NCBI GenBank assembly: GCA_034189035.1
Contig: JAXHVA010000030.1
Location: 1-46,300 of the forward strand
Reading direction: 5' to 3'
From: JAUXFK01 sp034189035
GTDB taxonomy: Bacteria; Desulfobacterota; UBA8473
Length of the DNA: 46,300 nt
Shown here: positions 25,983-36,400 of the stretch, in pieces
How the letters are laid out: every line of letters begins with the position of its first letter
Position numbering within the stretch: the first letter of the stretch is position 1
Notes under the pieces: generated by a model
What the model saw: only the letters and a program-made list of their open reading frames with translations
Database searches by the model: none
What the model was told of the DNA's origin: nothing
Program-made: the position numbers and the translations under genes

Positions 25983-28052
25983 TTATACCGATCCTAAGAT
26001 GCTTTCAGCAATAGAAGCGGGAACCGGTTCATAGTGTAAAAACTGCATAGTATAAGTCGCTCTGCCTTGCGTAGCTGATCGTAATTCAGTAGAATAACCA
26101 AACATCTCAGCTAAAGGTACACTCCCTTCTATAACTTTCCCTCCTGCTCGATCACACATCCTCAAAATTCTACCTCTTTTTGATGTTAACCTGCTGATGA
26201 CATCACCAACAAATTCATCAGGAACGACCACTTCAACAGCCATAATAGGCTCCAGCAAGATCGACCGAGCATCTTTTGCTCCTTCTTTAAATCCTAAAGA
26301 TCCAGCAATCTTAAATGCCAATTCTGACGAATCAACCTCATGGTATGAACCATCATAAAGTGTAACCTTTACGTCTACCACAGGATATCCCGCTAAAATT
26401 CCCCTTTCTATGGCCTCTATGACACCCTTTTCTATGGCAGGAATATACTCTTTAGGGATCTTCCCTCCTATAATCTTATTTATGAACTCAAACCCAGCAC
26501 CCCGTTCTTGAGGTTCTAATTCAAGGCAAACATGACCATACTGTCCCCGTCCTCCAGATTGACGGACAAATTTACCCTCTGACCGAACAGCTTTGGTGAT
26601 TGTCTCCTTATATGCGACCTGTGGTTTGCCAACATTCGCAGCAACTCTAAACTCTCTGAGTAATCTGCCTATAATTACCTCAAGGTGCAACTCACCCATC
26701 CCTGAGATAATCGTCTGGCTCGTCTCTTCGTCTATTCGTACTTTGAAGGACGGGTCTTCTATAGTTAATTTTTTAAGAGACTCGGACATCTTCTCCTGAT
26801 CAGCTTGAGTCTTTGGTTCTATTGCAACAGAGATGACTGGTTCAGGAAATTCGATAGATTCCAAAACAACTAGATCATCTTCATCACAAAGTGTATCCCC
26901 AGTACCAGTATTCTTTAATCCTATTGCAACAGCAATATCTCCGGAATATACCTCTTTAATCTCTTCTCTTTTGTTTGCATGAACCTTTAAGAGCCGTCCA
27001 ATCCTCTCCCTCTTACCCTTTGAGCTATTATATACATAAGAACCACTCTTTAAAGAACCTGAGTAAACCCTTAAAAAATACTGCTGTCCAACAAACGGAT
27101 CTGTCATAACCTTAAAGATCAAGGCTGAGAAGGGAGATTCATCGTCTGCCTCCCTAGTTACTAATACCCCATCCGTTTTATATCCTTTAACAGGGGGAAT
27201 ATCTAAGGGGGAAGGAAGATAATCAAGTATGCCATCCAGTAAGGGCTGTATACCTTTATTTTTAAATGCTGTGCCACAAAATACTGGGATGACCTTATTT
27301 GCTAACGTCGCAGCTCGTATTGCTTTTTTAATCTCTTCATTCGTAATAATTCCGCCCTCTAAATACCTTTCTGTCAACATTTCATCTTGTTCAGCAACAA
27401 ATTCGACAAGCTTCTCTCTATATTCCAGTATATGCTCGTTCAAATCCAAAGGCAATAAATCTTCTTTGTATTCTACCCCTAAAGTCCCCTCATCATACCT
27501 TATCGCCTTCATCTTAACCAAATCGATCATTCCATCGAATTCCTCTTCAGTGCTAACTGGTAACTGCAGTATTACTGGATTAACATGTAATTTATCTACC
27601 ATCATATCAATTGAGCTGAAAAAATCTGCTCCTTTTCTGTCCATCTTATTTATAAAGGCAATCCTTGGAATATTATACTTATCTGCCTGCCTCCAAACAG
27701 TTTCAGTTTGTGGTTCAACCCCTCCGACTGAACATATAACTACCACAACTGCATCTAAAATACGTAAAGATCTCTCAACTTCAACAGTAAAATCAACATG
27801 GCCTGGAGTATCTATTATATTGATCCTATTATCTTTCCAAAAACAAGTCGTTGCTGCAGATGTTATCGTAATACCTCTCTCTTGTTCTTGTTCCATCCAG
27901 TCCATAACGGTTGATCCCTCATGGACTTCACCCATTTTATAGGATATGCCAGTATAGTAAAGGATCCTCTCTGTAGTTGTCGTCTTTCCAGCATCTATGT
28001 GCGCCATGATCCCAATATTTCTTGTCTTTTCTAATGAAACCAATCGTACCAA
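25983..28052 (-). CDS. fusA: Elongation factor G
   Basis: Translocation GTPase and ribosome-recycling partner. The 689 residues contain AHIDAGKTTTT, RGITITSAAT, DTPGHVDF, NKMD and the later domains (GRGQYGHVCLELEP, GYPVVDVKVTLYDGSYHEVD). The start is TTG at 28052 with AAGGAG about 11 bp upstream, a slightly long spacing; an in-frame TGA just upstream rules out a longer protein. A 175-bp spacer precedes it after rpsG. Confidence 0.98.
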   Translation of the reverse strand: MVRLVSLEKTRNIGIMAHIDAGKTTTTERILYYTGISYKMGEVHEGSTVMDWMEQEQERGITITSAATTCFWKDNRINIIDTPGHVDFTVEVERSLRILDAVVVVICSVGGVEPQTETVWRQADKYNIPRIAFINKMDRKGADFFSSIDMMVDKLHVNPVILQLPVSTEEEFDGMIDLVKMKAIRYDEGTLGVEYKEDLLPLDLNEHILEYREKLVEFVAEQDEMLTERYLEGGIITNEEIKKAIRAATLANKVIPVFCGTAFKNKGIQPLLDGILDYLPSPLDIPPVKGYKTDGVLVTREADDESPFSALIFKVMTDPFVGQQYFLRVYSGSLKSGSYVYNSSKGKRERIGRLLKVHANKREEIKEVYSGDIAVAIGLKNTGTGDTLCDEDDLVVLESIEFPEPVISVAIEPKTQADQEKMSESLKKLTIEDPSFKVRIDEETSQTIISGMGELHLEVIIGRLLREFRVAANVGKPQVAYKETITKAVRSEGKFVRQSGGRGQYGHVCLELEPQERGAGFEFINKIIGGKIPKEYIPAIEKGVIEAIERGILAGYPVVDVKVTLYDGSYHEVDSSELAFKIAGSLGFKEGAKDARSILLEPIMAVEVVVPDEFVGDVISRLTSKRGRILRMCDRAGGKVIEGSVPLAEMFGYSTELRSATQGRATYTMQFLHYEPVPASIAESILGSV

Positions 28053-28227
28053 CTTTCAACCAACTCCTTACAAATAAAAAAAGACTTCCCCTACAGTATG
28101 GAAAAACCCTAAACACTCCGCACCCCTTTTTATGAAAAATCCCACATGACAAAGGACCTCTCTATTTCATTAATCTGGTGAAGCTTAAGTTCTTCCTCAT
28201 TCTATACTATTCATGCCTTGATTCTTT

Positions 28228-28698
28228 TTACCAGCGGTAATGGGCAAAAGCTTTATTGGCTTCAGCCATCTTATGAACATCTTCCTTCTTTTTAAAGGAT
28301 GCCCCGCGGCCGTTGGCGGCATCTATGAGTTCAAATGCCAATCTTTCTACCATTGTTTTTTCTTGTCTTTTTCTTGCATAATTGATTAACCATCGTATTG
28401 CTAAAGCAACTCTCCGTCCAGAACTCACCTCCACAGGCACCTGGTATGTTGAACCACCAACTCGACGCGATTTCACCTCAATAACCGGTTTAACATTGTC
28501 TAAAGCCTTTTGGAAGACCTTTAAAGGATCAGACTTTGTCCTCTCTTTTATAAGGTCAAAGGATTCATAAATAATAGACTCAGCTAAACTCTTCTTCCCT
28601 TTATACATGGTTACATTGATAAACTTTGCCACCAGTATATCATTGTACTTAGGGTCCGGCAAAATATCTCTTTTCGGAACTTCCCTTCTTCTAGGCAC
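28228..28698 (-). CDS. rpsG: 30S ribosomal protein S7
   Basis: Nucleates assembly of the 30S head and contacts E-site tRNA. The 156 residues start MPRRREVPKRDILPDPKYND and carry VEVKSRRVGGSTYQVPVEV-type and ALAIRWLINYARKRQEKTM sequences, the standard S7 pattern. In E. coli it autoregulates the str operon. It lies 33 bp after rpsL. Confidence 0.98.
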   Translation of the reverse strand: MPRRREVPKRDILPDPKYNDILVAKFINVTMYKGKKSLAESIIYESFDLIKERTKSDPLKVFQKALDNVKPVIEVKSRRVGGSTYQVPVEVSSGRRVALAIRWLINYARKRQEKTMVERLAFELIDAANGRGASFKKKEDVHKMAEANKAFAHYRW

Positions 28699-28731
28699 CT
28701 TCTTCCTCCAATGGCTTTAATAAAGAATTAC

Positions 28732-29103
28732 TCACTTTGGCTTTTTTGCCCCATATTTTGATCGCCCCTTTTTTCTGTGTTCAACACCTCCAGAATCGAG
28801 CGTTCCTCTTATAACGTGATATCTGACTCCAGGGAGGTCTTTTACCCTGCCACCTCTAATTAAAACCACAGAATGTTCCTGCAGATTATGCCCAACTCCA
28901 GGGATATAGGTTGTTACTTCAATACCATTGGTTAACCTAACTCGCGCCACTTTCCTGAGCGCTGAATTTGGTTTTTTAGGTGTTGAAGTGTAAACCCGGA
29001 TACACACTCCCCTTTTTTGAGGTGATCTCTGTAAAGCAGGGGCATTCGTCTTTTTCTTACCCTTCTTACGCCCCTTTCTTACCAGTTGATTTATAGTTGG
29101 CAC
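28732..29103 (-). CDS. rpsL: 30S ribosomal protein S12
   Basis: Decoding-centre protein. The GTG at 29103, with AGGAGG 4 bp upstream, gives the usual MPTINQLVRKGRKKGKKK start and 123 residues; the longer frame from 29130 adds nine atypical residues. TPKKPNSALRK and RVKDLPGVRYH carry the lysines whose changes give streptomycin resistance, here in the wild-type state. It begins 48 bp after the rpoC stop. Confidence 0.97.
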   Translation of the reverse strand: MPTINQLVRKGRKKGKKKTNAPALQRSPQKRGVCIRVYTSTPKKPNSALRKVARVRLTNGIEVTTYIPGVGHNLQEHSVVLIRGGRVKDLPGVRYHVIRGTLDSGGVEHRKKGRSKYGAKKPK

Positions 29104-29151
29104 ATTCCCTCCTTTTGTTCTATAAGCCAATTTACGAAGTTTTATATATTC

Positions 29152-32100
29152 TCAATAATCATATTGATTGTCAAGCTTTTTATTGACTGGCTTCAATTTT
29201 TCTTCTTCTTCATAATCTATTTCTTCTTCATTCTCGACCTCTACATCAAAATTCCTATACTTCCCAAAACCTGTACCAGCTGGAATCAATCTGCCTACAA
29301 TCACATTCTCTTTTAATCCTGCTAAATCATCATGTTTTCCTTCTATACTGGCCTGAGTCAATACTCTAGTGGTCTCTTGAAAAGAAGCTGCTGAAACAAA
29401 ACTATCAGTGCTTAACGATGCTTTGGTGATGCCAAGGAGCAGAGGTTCCGCAACAGCAGGACTACCACCTTCTGCTCTTATCTTTTCATTCTCTTCTTCA
29501 AAGATATGCCGCTCAACCTGTTCTCCAATCAGAAAATTCGTATCACCTGCCTCTTTTATCCTTACTCTCCGGAGCATCTGCTTCACAACAACCTCTATGT
29601 GTTTATCATTTATCTTTACACCCTGGAGACGATAAACCTCTTGGACTTCATCAACCAGATATCTCGCTAGCTCCTTCTCTCCAAGTATACGAAGGATATC
29701 ATGAGGATTCGCTGGGCCATCCATAATTGGTTCTCCTGCGTTTATTCTGTCTCCTTCGTGAACACTTATATGTTTTCCTTTTGGAATCAGATATTCCTTA
29801 ACATCACCAACTTCAGGGGTTATTATAACCTTTCTTTTGCCTTTTATATCCTTACCAAAGGAAATTATGCCATCGATTTCGCTCAATACTGCATTTTCTT
29901 TGGGTTTTCTTGCTTCAAACAACTCAGCAACTCTAGGTAATCCTCCTGTTATATCCTTCGTTTTGGTCGTCTCTCGAGGTATCTTGACAATAGCATCTCC
30001 AGCGTATACCAAATCCCCTTCATTTACCATTATATTTGCTTTAACAGGAAGAAGATACCTGGCAACGGCCTCTGATCCTGGTAACTTCGTAGTACGCCCA
30101 TTTTCATCCTTCATAGTTATCCTTGGGCGAGCATTTGGGTCTTTTGATTCAATAACTACCTTTCTTGAAAGGCCTGTAACCTCGTCCACCTGCTCTTGCA
30201 TAGTCACACTCTCAATAATATCACCATACTTTACCTTACCCGAGACTTCGGTCAAGATAGGGGTGGTATAGGGATCCCACTCCGCAAGTAGTTGTCCTGG
30301 ATTTACAATTTCTCCTTCTTCAACCCTCAATTTGGCTCCATAAATGAGAGGATATCTTTCCCTCTCCCGACCATTCCTATCAAGTAATGCAATCATACCA
30401 TTACGGTTCATAATCACAAGGCTACCCTCTTTATTTCTGACAGTATTCAAACCTAAAAACTTAACTTCCCCACCTTTTCTAGCCTCAAGTGTGCTCTGTT
30501 CGACACTTTTGCTGGCTGTTCCCCCAATATGGAAGGTTCTCATAGTCAACTGTGTTCCAGGTTCTCCTATAGATTGGGCAGCAATAACGCCTACTGCTTC
30601 ACCCATATTCACACTCTTACCACGGGCCAAATCCCTGCCGTAACACTCTACACAGATTCCCCTCTTTGAACGGCATGTTAATACTGAACGAATCTTTACC
30701 TTTTCAATCCCGGCTTCTTCAATCTTCTTAACTAGATCTTCATCAATCTCCTGGTTAGCCTTTACTAGTACTTCCTCGGTAAATGGTTCCTTTATGTCTT
30801 CTAAAGCAACCCTTCCTAATATTCGGTCTCCCATTCGTTCAATAATCTCCCCACCTTCTACCAATGAGGAAACAAATATTCCATCAAGGGTCCCACAATC
30901 ATATTCATGTATAATCGCATCCTGTGCAACATCAACCAATCTACGAGTAAGATAACCAGAGTTTGCAGTTTTTAAAGCAGTGTCTGCTAGTCCTTTACGA
31001 GCTCCATGAGTAGAGATAAAGTACTGGAGAACGGTCAGCCCCTCTCTGAAGTTTGCTGTAATCGGGGTTTCAATAATCTCTCCTGATGGCTTTGCCATCA
31101 ACCCTCTCATACCAGCCAACTGTCGTATTTGCTGGGCACTCCCTCTGGAACCAGAATCAGCCATCATGAATATAGGGTTAAAACTCGTAATGCTCTTTTT
31201 CTCTCCATCATACCCTTCGATCAACTCTGTACCGAGTTCATGCAACATCTCATCCGCAATCTTCTCTGTAGCCTGAGCCCATATATCAATTACCTTATTG
31301 TACCTCTCTCCATCCGTTATGAGACCTTCAGCATATTGGTTCTCTATCTCCCGCACGTCATTATTCGATTTCTCTAAAAACTCTGTTTTATTGACGGGGA
31401 TAAGCATATCACCGATTGAAATAGAGATTCCTGCTTTCGTAGCATATTCATAACCCAAATTCTTTAACCTGTCGGATAAAATCACCGTTTTCTTGCTACC
31501 ACAGGTTCGATAACACTGGTCAAAGAGGTTAGTAAGTTCTTTTTTATTCATTACTTTGTTAATAAAATGAAAAGGAATCTCTTTAGGAACTACCTCCTTT
31601 AGGATAACCCTACCTACAGTAGTCTCAATTAACTCTCCCTCTATTCTTACCATAACCTTTGCATGGAGATCTACTTCCGAAGAATCATAGGCAATCCGTA
31701 CTTCTTCCGAGTTAGCGAAAACCTTACCCTCCCCCTTAACAAACTCTTTCTCCCTTGTCATATAATATATGCCTAAGACAATGTCCTGTGTCGGAACGAT
31801 GATTGGCTTTCCATTGGCGGGAGATAAGATATTGTTAGTAGAAAGCATTAAAACCCTTGCTTCAATCCGTGCTTCTATAGAAAGAGGGACATGAACAGCC
31901 ATCTGATCGCCATCGAAATCTGCATTAAAAGCAGCGCATACCAATGGATGGAGTTGAATCGCTTTTCCTTCAATGAGAACAGGTTCAAATGCCTGAATCC
32001 CTAGTCTATGCAAAGTCGGTGCTCGGTTTATAAGAACAGGGTATTCCTTCACCACCTCTTCCAAAGAGTCCCACACCTCTGGTGTCTCTTTTTCAACCAT

Positions 32101-33297
32101 CTTCTTTGCACTTTTAATGGTAGTTACATATCCATTTTCTTCTAACTTACTATAAACAAAAGGTTTAAAAAGTTCTAATGCCATCTTTTTGGGAAGTCCA
32201 CATTGATGTAGTCTCAACTCTGGTCCAATAACAATAACAGACCGTCCAGAGTAATCAACCCGTTTTCCTAAAAGATTCTGCCTGAATCTTCCCTGTTTGC
32301 CTTTAAGCATGTCACTTAAAGATTTTAATGGCCTCTTATTTCTTCCCGTTATCGCCCTCCCTCTTCTTCCATTATCAAACAAGACATCAACAGCCTCTTG
32401 AAGCATTCTCTTTTCATTGCTGATGATAATATCAGGTGCGTCTAATTCTAAAAGCCTCTTTAATCTGTTGTTTCTATTAATCACTCTACGATAAAGATCA
32501 TTAAGGTCTGAAGTCGCAAACCGCCCACCATCCAAAGGAACCAATGGTCTTAAATCAGGTGGGATAACTGGAATTACCTCTAATATCATCCATTCTGGCT
32601 TATTCCCAGAGTTTTTAAAGGCTTCTATTGCCTTCAATCTCTTGGCAATCTTTTTTTTCTTTGCCTCTGAGGCTGTATCCTTCATTTCTGAACGTAATTT
32701 TCCTGATAGTTCAACTATATCGACTTTCTTTAATAATTCCCTGATAGCCTCTGCACCTATGCCTGCATAAAAACTGTCTCCATTTATCTCTTTGCATTTT
32801 CGATATTTATCTTCTGTCAACAATTCCCCAATTTTCATTTGGGTATCACCTGGATTTATAACCACATAGCATTCAAAATACAGAACCTTTTCCACTTCTC
32901 TCAGGGTCATGTCTAACAGGGCGCCGATTCTGCTTGGAAGGCTTTTTAGAAACCAGATATGGGCAACCGGTGATGCTAACTCAATATGGCCCATCCTTTC
33001 TCGACGAACCTTTGACTGAATAACCTCGACTCCACATTTTTCACAGATAACACCTCGATGTTTCAATCTCTTGTACTTTCCACAATTACACTCGTAGTCC
33101 TTAGTAGGGCCAAAAATCTTAGCACAAAACAACCCTTCTCTCTCTGGTTTAAATGTTCTATAATTAATAGTCTCCGGCTTCTTTACTTCCCCATGAGACC
33201 AACTCTTTATGGTCTCTGGAGAAGCCAATGAAATACCTAACGCGCTAAGACTCAACGGATTTCTAGGTTTTTCAAAGATTCCAAATGAGTCTCTCAC
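29152..33297 (-). CDS. rpoC: RNA polymerase beta' subunit
   Basis: Catalytic subunit with the magnesium-binding NADFDGDQMAVH (about residue 460). The N-terminal zinc site is CNCGKYKRLKHRGVICEKC (C70, C72, C85, C88 when counted from the GTG), and a second zinc site is near CRSKRGICVECYGRD. I choose GTG at 33297 because AGGAGG is 7 bp upstream; the TTG at 33303 would directly touch it. This gives 1381 residues, with an acidic, lysine-rich C-terminal tail. A 186-bp spacer follows rpoB, longer than usual. Confidence 0.97.
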   Translation of the reverse strand: MRDSFGIFEKPRNPLSLSALGISLASPETIKSWSHGEVKKPETINYRTFKPEREGLFCAKIFGPTKDYECNCGKYKRLKHRGVICEKCGVEVIQSKVRRERMGHIELASPVAHIWFLKSLPSRIGALLDMTLREVEKVLYFECYVVINPGDTQMKIGELLTEDKYRKCKEINGDSFYAGIGAEAIRELLKKVDIVELSGKLRSEMKDTASEAKKKKIAKRLKAIEAFKNSGNKPEWMILEVIPVIPPDLRPLVPLDGGRFATSDLNDLYRRVINRNNRLKRLLELDAPDIIISNEKRMLQEAVDVLFDNGRRGRAITGRNKRPLKSLSDMLKGKQGRFRQNLLGKRVDYSGRSVIVIGPELRLHQCGLPKKMALELFKPFVYSKLEENGYVTTIKSAKKMVEKETPEVWDSLEEVVKEYPVLINRAPTLHRLGIQAFEPVLIEGKAIQLHPLVCAAFNADFDGDQMAVHVPLSIEARIEARVLMLSTNNILSPANGKPIIVPTQDIVLGIYYMTREKEFVKGEGKVFANSEEVRIAYDSSEVDLHAKVMVRIEGELIETTVGRVILKEVVPKEIPFHFINKVMNKKELTNLFDQCYRTCGSKKTVILSDRLKNLGYEYATKAGISISIGDMLIPVNKTEFLEKSNNDVREIENQYAEGLITDGERYNKVIDIWAQATEKIADEMLHELGTELIEGYDGEKKSITSFNPIFMMADSGSRGSAQQIRQLAGMRGLMAKPSGEIIETPITANFREGLTVLQYFISTHGARKGLADTALKTANSGYLTRRLVDVAQDAIIHEYDCGTLDGIFVSSLVEGGEIIERMGDRILGRVALEDIKEPFTEEVLVKANQEIDEDLVKKIEEAGIEKVKIRSVLTCRSKRGICVECYGRDLARGKSVNMGEAVGVIAAQSIGEPGTQLTMRTFHIGGTASKSVEQSTLEARKGGEVKFLGLNTVRNKEGSLVIMNRNGMIALLDRNGRERERYPLIYGAKLRVEEGEIVNPGQLLAEWDPYTTPILTEVSGKVKYGDIIESVTMQEQVDEVTGLSRKVVIESKDPNARPRITMKDENGRTTKLPGSEAVARYLLPVKANIMVNEGDLVYAGDAIVKIPRETTKTKDITGGLPRVAELFEARKPKENAVLSEIDGIISFGKDIKGKRKVIITPEVGDVKEYLIPKGKHISVHEGDRINAGEPIMDGPANPHDILRILGEKELARYLVDEVQEVYRLQGVKINDKHIEVVVKQMLRRVRIKEAGDTNFLIGEQVERHIFEEENEKIRAEGGSPAVAEPLLLGITKASLSTDSFVSAASFQETTRVLTQASIEGKHDDLAGLKENVIVGRLIPAGTGFGKYRNFDVEVENEEEIDYEEEEKLKPVNKKLDNQYDY

Positions 33298-33489
33298 TTT
33301 CAATCCTCCTGTATGTAATAAATTATTAGGAGCTAAAATAGTTTCGGTTTTAACTGACTGTTACCCAAAAAATACATTTCTTTAAGAACACGTAAATTAC
33401 TTTCGAAATAACAGCTTAGGAAGTATCCAATGAACATTTTGTCCCTTTTTATTCAAGGATTTAAGGTGAACGAAGTGAAGATTGAATAA

Positions 33490-36400
33490 TCAATTATTTC
33501 GTTCTTCATTGGCTTTCTTAGATACTTTTTCTTCTTCGATTAAGCTCACATCCAAGCCTAAGCTCTGAAGCTCTTTAACAAGAACGTTGAACGATTCAGG
33601 CAATCCCGCATCTAAAACATTCCCCCCTTTTACAATAGTCTCATATGTTTTTGCTCTTCCCCAAACATCATCAGATTTTACTGTAAGAAATTCCTGTAAA
33701 CAATATGCAGCACCATAAGCTTCTAAGGCCCATACTTCCATCTCCCCTAATCTCTGCCCTCCGAATTGTGCCTTACCTCCCAGTGGTTGTTGGGTAACCA
33801 GTGAGTAGGGCCCGATTGAACGAGCATGTATTTTATCATCAACCAAGTGATGGAGTTTCATCATATAGATTATCCCTACTGTTACTTCCTGGTCAAAAGG
33901 TTCACCTGTCCTTCCGTCATAGAGCGTTGTCTTGCCACTTAAGGGCAAACCAGCTAAACCGAAGTACCTCTTGATCTCATCTTCTGAGGCACCGTCAAAG
34001 ACCGGAGAGGCCATATAAATACCGTTTCTAAATTTTTTTGCTAAGACAATTACCTCTTCATCACTGGCTTCGTCAATTATTTGGTCGATCTTCTTAGATG
34101 AATATATCTCTTTAATTTTTGACCTAATGGCATCAACACTATAGTTTTTCTTAATATATTCCTCTATACGTCTGCCTAGAACTCTTGCAGACCATCCCAG
34201 ATGGGTCTCTAAAATCTGTCCTACATTCATCCTTGAAGGAACGCCCAAAGGATTGAGTACAATATCAACAGGAGTCCCATCCTCCAAATAAGGCATATCT
34301 TCCTCTGGCAAAATCCTGGAAAGCACCCCCTTATTTCCATGCCTCCCCGCCATCTTATCACCGACTGAGAGTTTCCTCTTAACAGCCACACTCACCTTTA
34401 CCATTTTGATAACACCAGGAGGAAGCTCATCCCCTTTTGTCATCCTGTCTATCTTCTGTTCAAAAGCCATCTCGATTAAACCTATCTGGTCGTTAAGATC
34501 ATACACAATCCTATCAACATCAGATTCTATATCTTTACCATCAACGATAATTACTTCTTTCCATTTTGTAAAAGGAATCCGAGACAGATCTTCCTTAGTA
34601 ATTATATGGTCATTCTCAAATAAGACGACACCCTTATTTTTATCTATTAGCTTTGTAGCAGATACTCTATTAACCAGTAGGCTCTCCAACTTTTTTTTTG
34701 CACTGTCTTTGAGGATTCTTATCTCATCATCCTTATCTATTACTAGTCTTGATATTTCATAATCCTCGATAGATTTCGTCCTCTCATCTTTTTCTATTCC
34801 TCGCCTAGAAAAAACCTTGGCGTTAATAACAATCCCTTCTACACCAGGAGGTACCCGTAATGATGTTTCTTGCACATCCCTTGCTTTTTCACCGAAGATC
34901 GCACGAAGTAACTTCTCCTCAGGTGAAAGTTGAGTCTCCCCTTTTGGTGTAATCTTGCCAACTAAAATATCTCCATGTTTAACCTCTGCACCAATACGAA
35001 CAATCCCGCTTTCATCTATATCCTTCAAGGAATCTTCACCCAAATTGGGTATATCCCTTGTAATCTCTTCTTTACCTAATTTTGTATCTCTGGCAACAAC
35101 CTCAAACTCTTCAATATGGATTGAGGTAAAACCATCGTCTTTCAAAACCCTTTCACTTATTAAAATAGAATCCTCAAAGTTATAACCACCCCAGGGCATA
35201 AATGCAGCTAAGACATTATGACCTAATGCCAATTCTCCCATCTCAGTTGCCGGTCCATCGGCAATTACTTCCCCTTTATTTACATAATCCCCAATTTTAA
35301 CAAGTGGTTTTTGATTAATACAGGTATTCTGGTTTGAACGTTGATATTTAATTAAGTTGTAGATATCGATATTGCTATCACCCTCTTCTGTATTCTCGTC
35401 TTTTGCTCGAACAACAATACGAGAGGAATCCACATTCTCAACCACACCTTCTCTTTTTACTATAATTGTTACACCTGAATCTTTGGCTACAATACCCTCG
35501 ATCCCTGTCCCAATGAGAGGAGCATCCGTTCGCATCAGCGGGACAGCTTGCCGTTGCATATTGGCACCCATAAGTGCACGATTCGCGTCGTCATGCTCTA
35601 AAAATGGGATCAAAGAAGCAGCTACACTTACAAGCTGATTCGGAGAAACATCCATTAAAGTAATTTCATTATTTGGAATCATAACAAACTCTCCGCCTTG
35701 ACGGGCAGAGATCAAATCGCGAGAGAACCTTCCATTTTCATCTAGGGGAGCATTTGCTTGTGCAATCACATGATTCTCCTCATCTATAGCAGAGAGATAA
35801 TTAATCTCTTTGGTTACAGCTCCGTCATACGCTTCCCTGTAAGGAGTTTCAATAAAACCGTATTCATTTACCCTGGCAAAAGTACTCAAAGAGACAATAA
35901 GACCGATATTAGGTCCTTCAGGGGTCTCAATTGGACATATCCTCCCATAATGAGTGGGATGCACATCCCTGACTTCAAATCCCGCTCGTTCTCTTGTTAA
36001 GCCACCTGGCCCCAAGGCACTAAGACGCCGCTTATGTGTAACTTCCGATAAGGGATTTGTCTGATCCATAAACTGAGAGAGTTGACTACTACCGAAGAAC
36101 TCTTTTATTACAGCCAAAACTGGTTTTGCATTAATAAGGTCATGAGGCATAAGCGTCTCAATCTCTTGCAAGCTCATTCTCTCCTTAATAGCCCTTTGCA
36201 TTCTCACTAAACCAATACGGTACTGGTTCTCCAGGAGTTCACCTACCGATTTTACTCTTCTATTCGTCAGATTATCGATATCATCTATTGTCCCCTTTCC
36301 ACTCTTTAGCTCCATAAGCACTGCTATAGCACCTAGAATGTCTTCTTTAACAAGAGTTCTATGCTTTAAAGGGATATCTAATCTTAATTTATGATTCAGC

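Noticed and set aside
33304..33489. Repeat copy in the rpoB-rpoC spacer
   Set aside because: AAGTATCCAATGAACATTTTG near 33420 recalls one end, but no matching second end or core is present.
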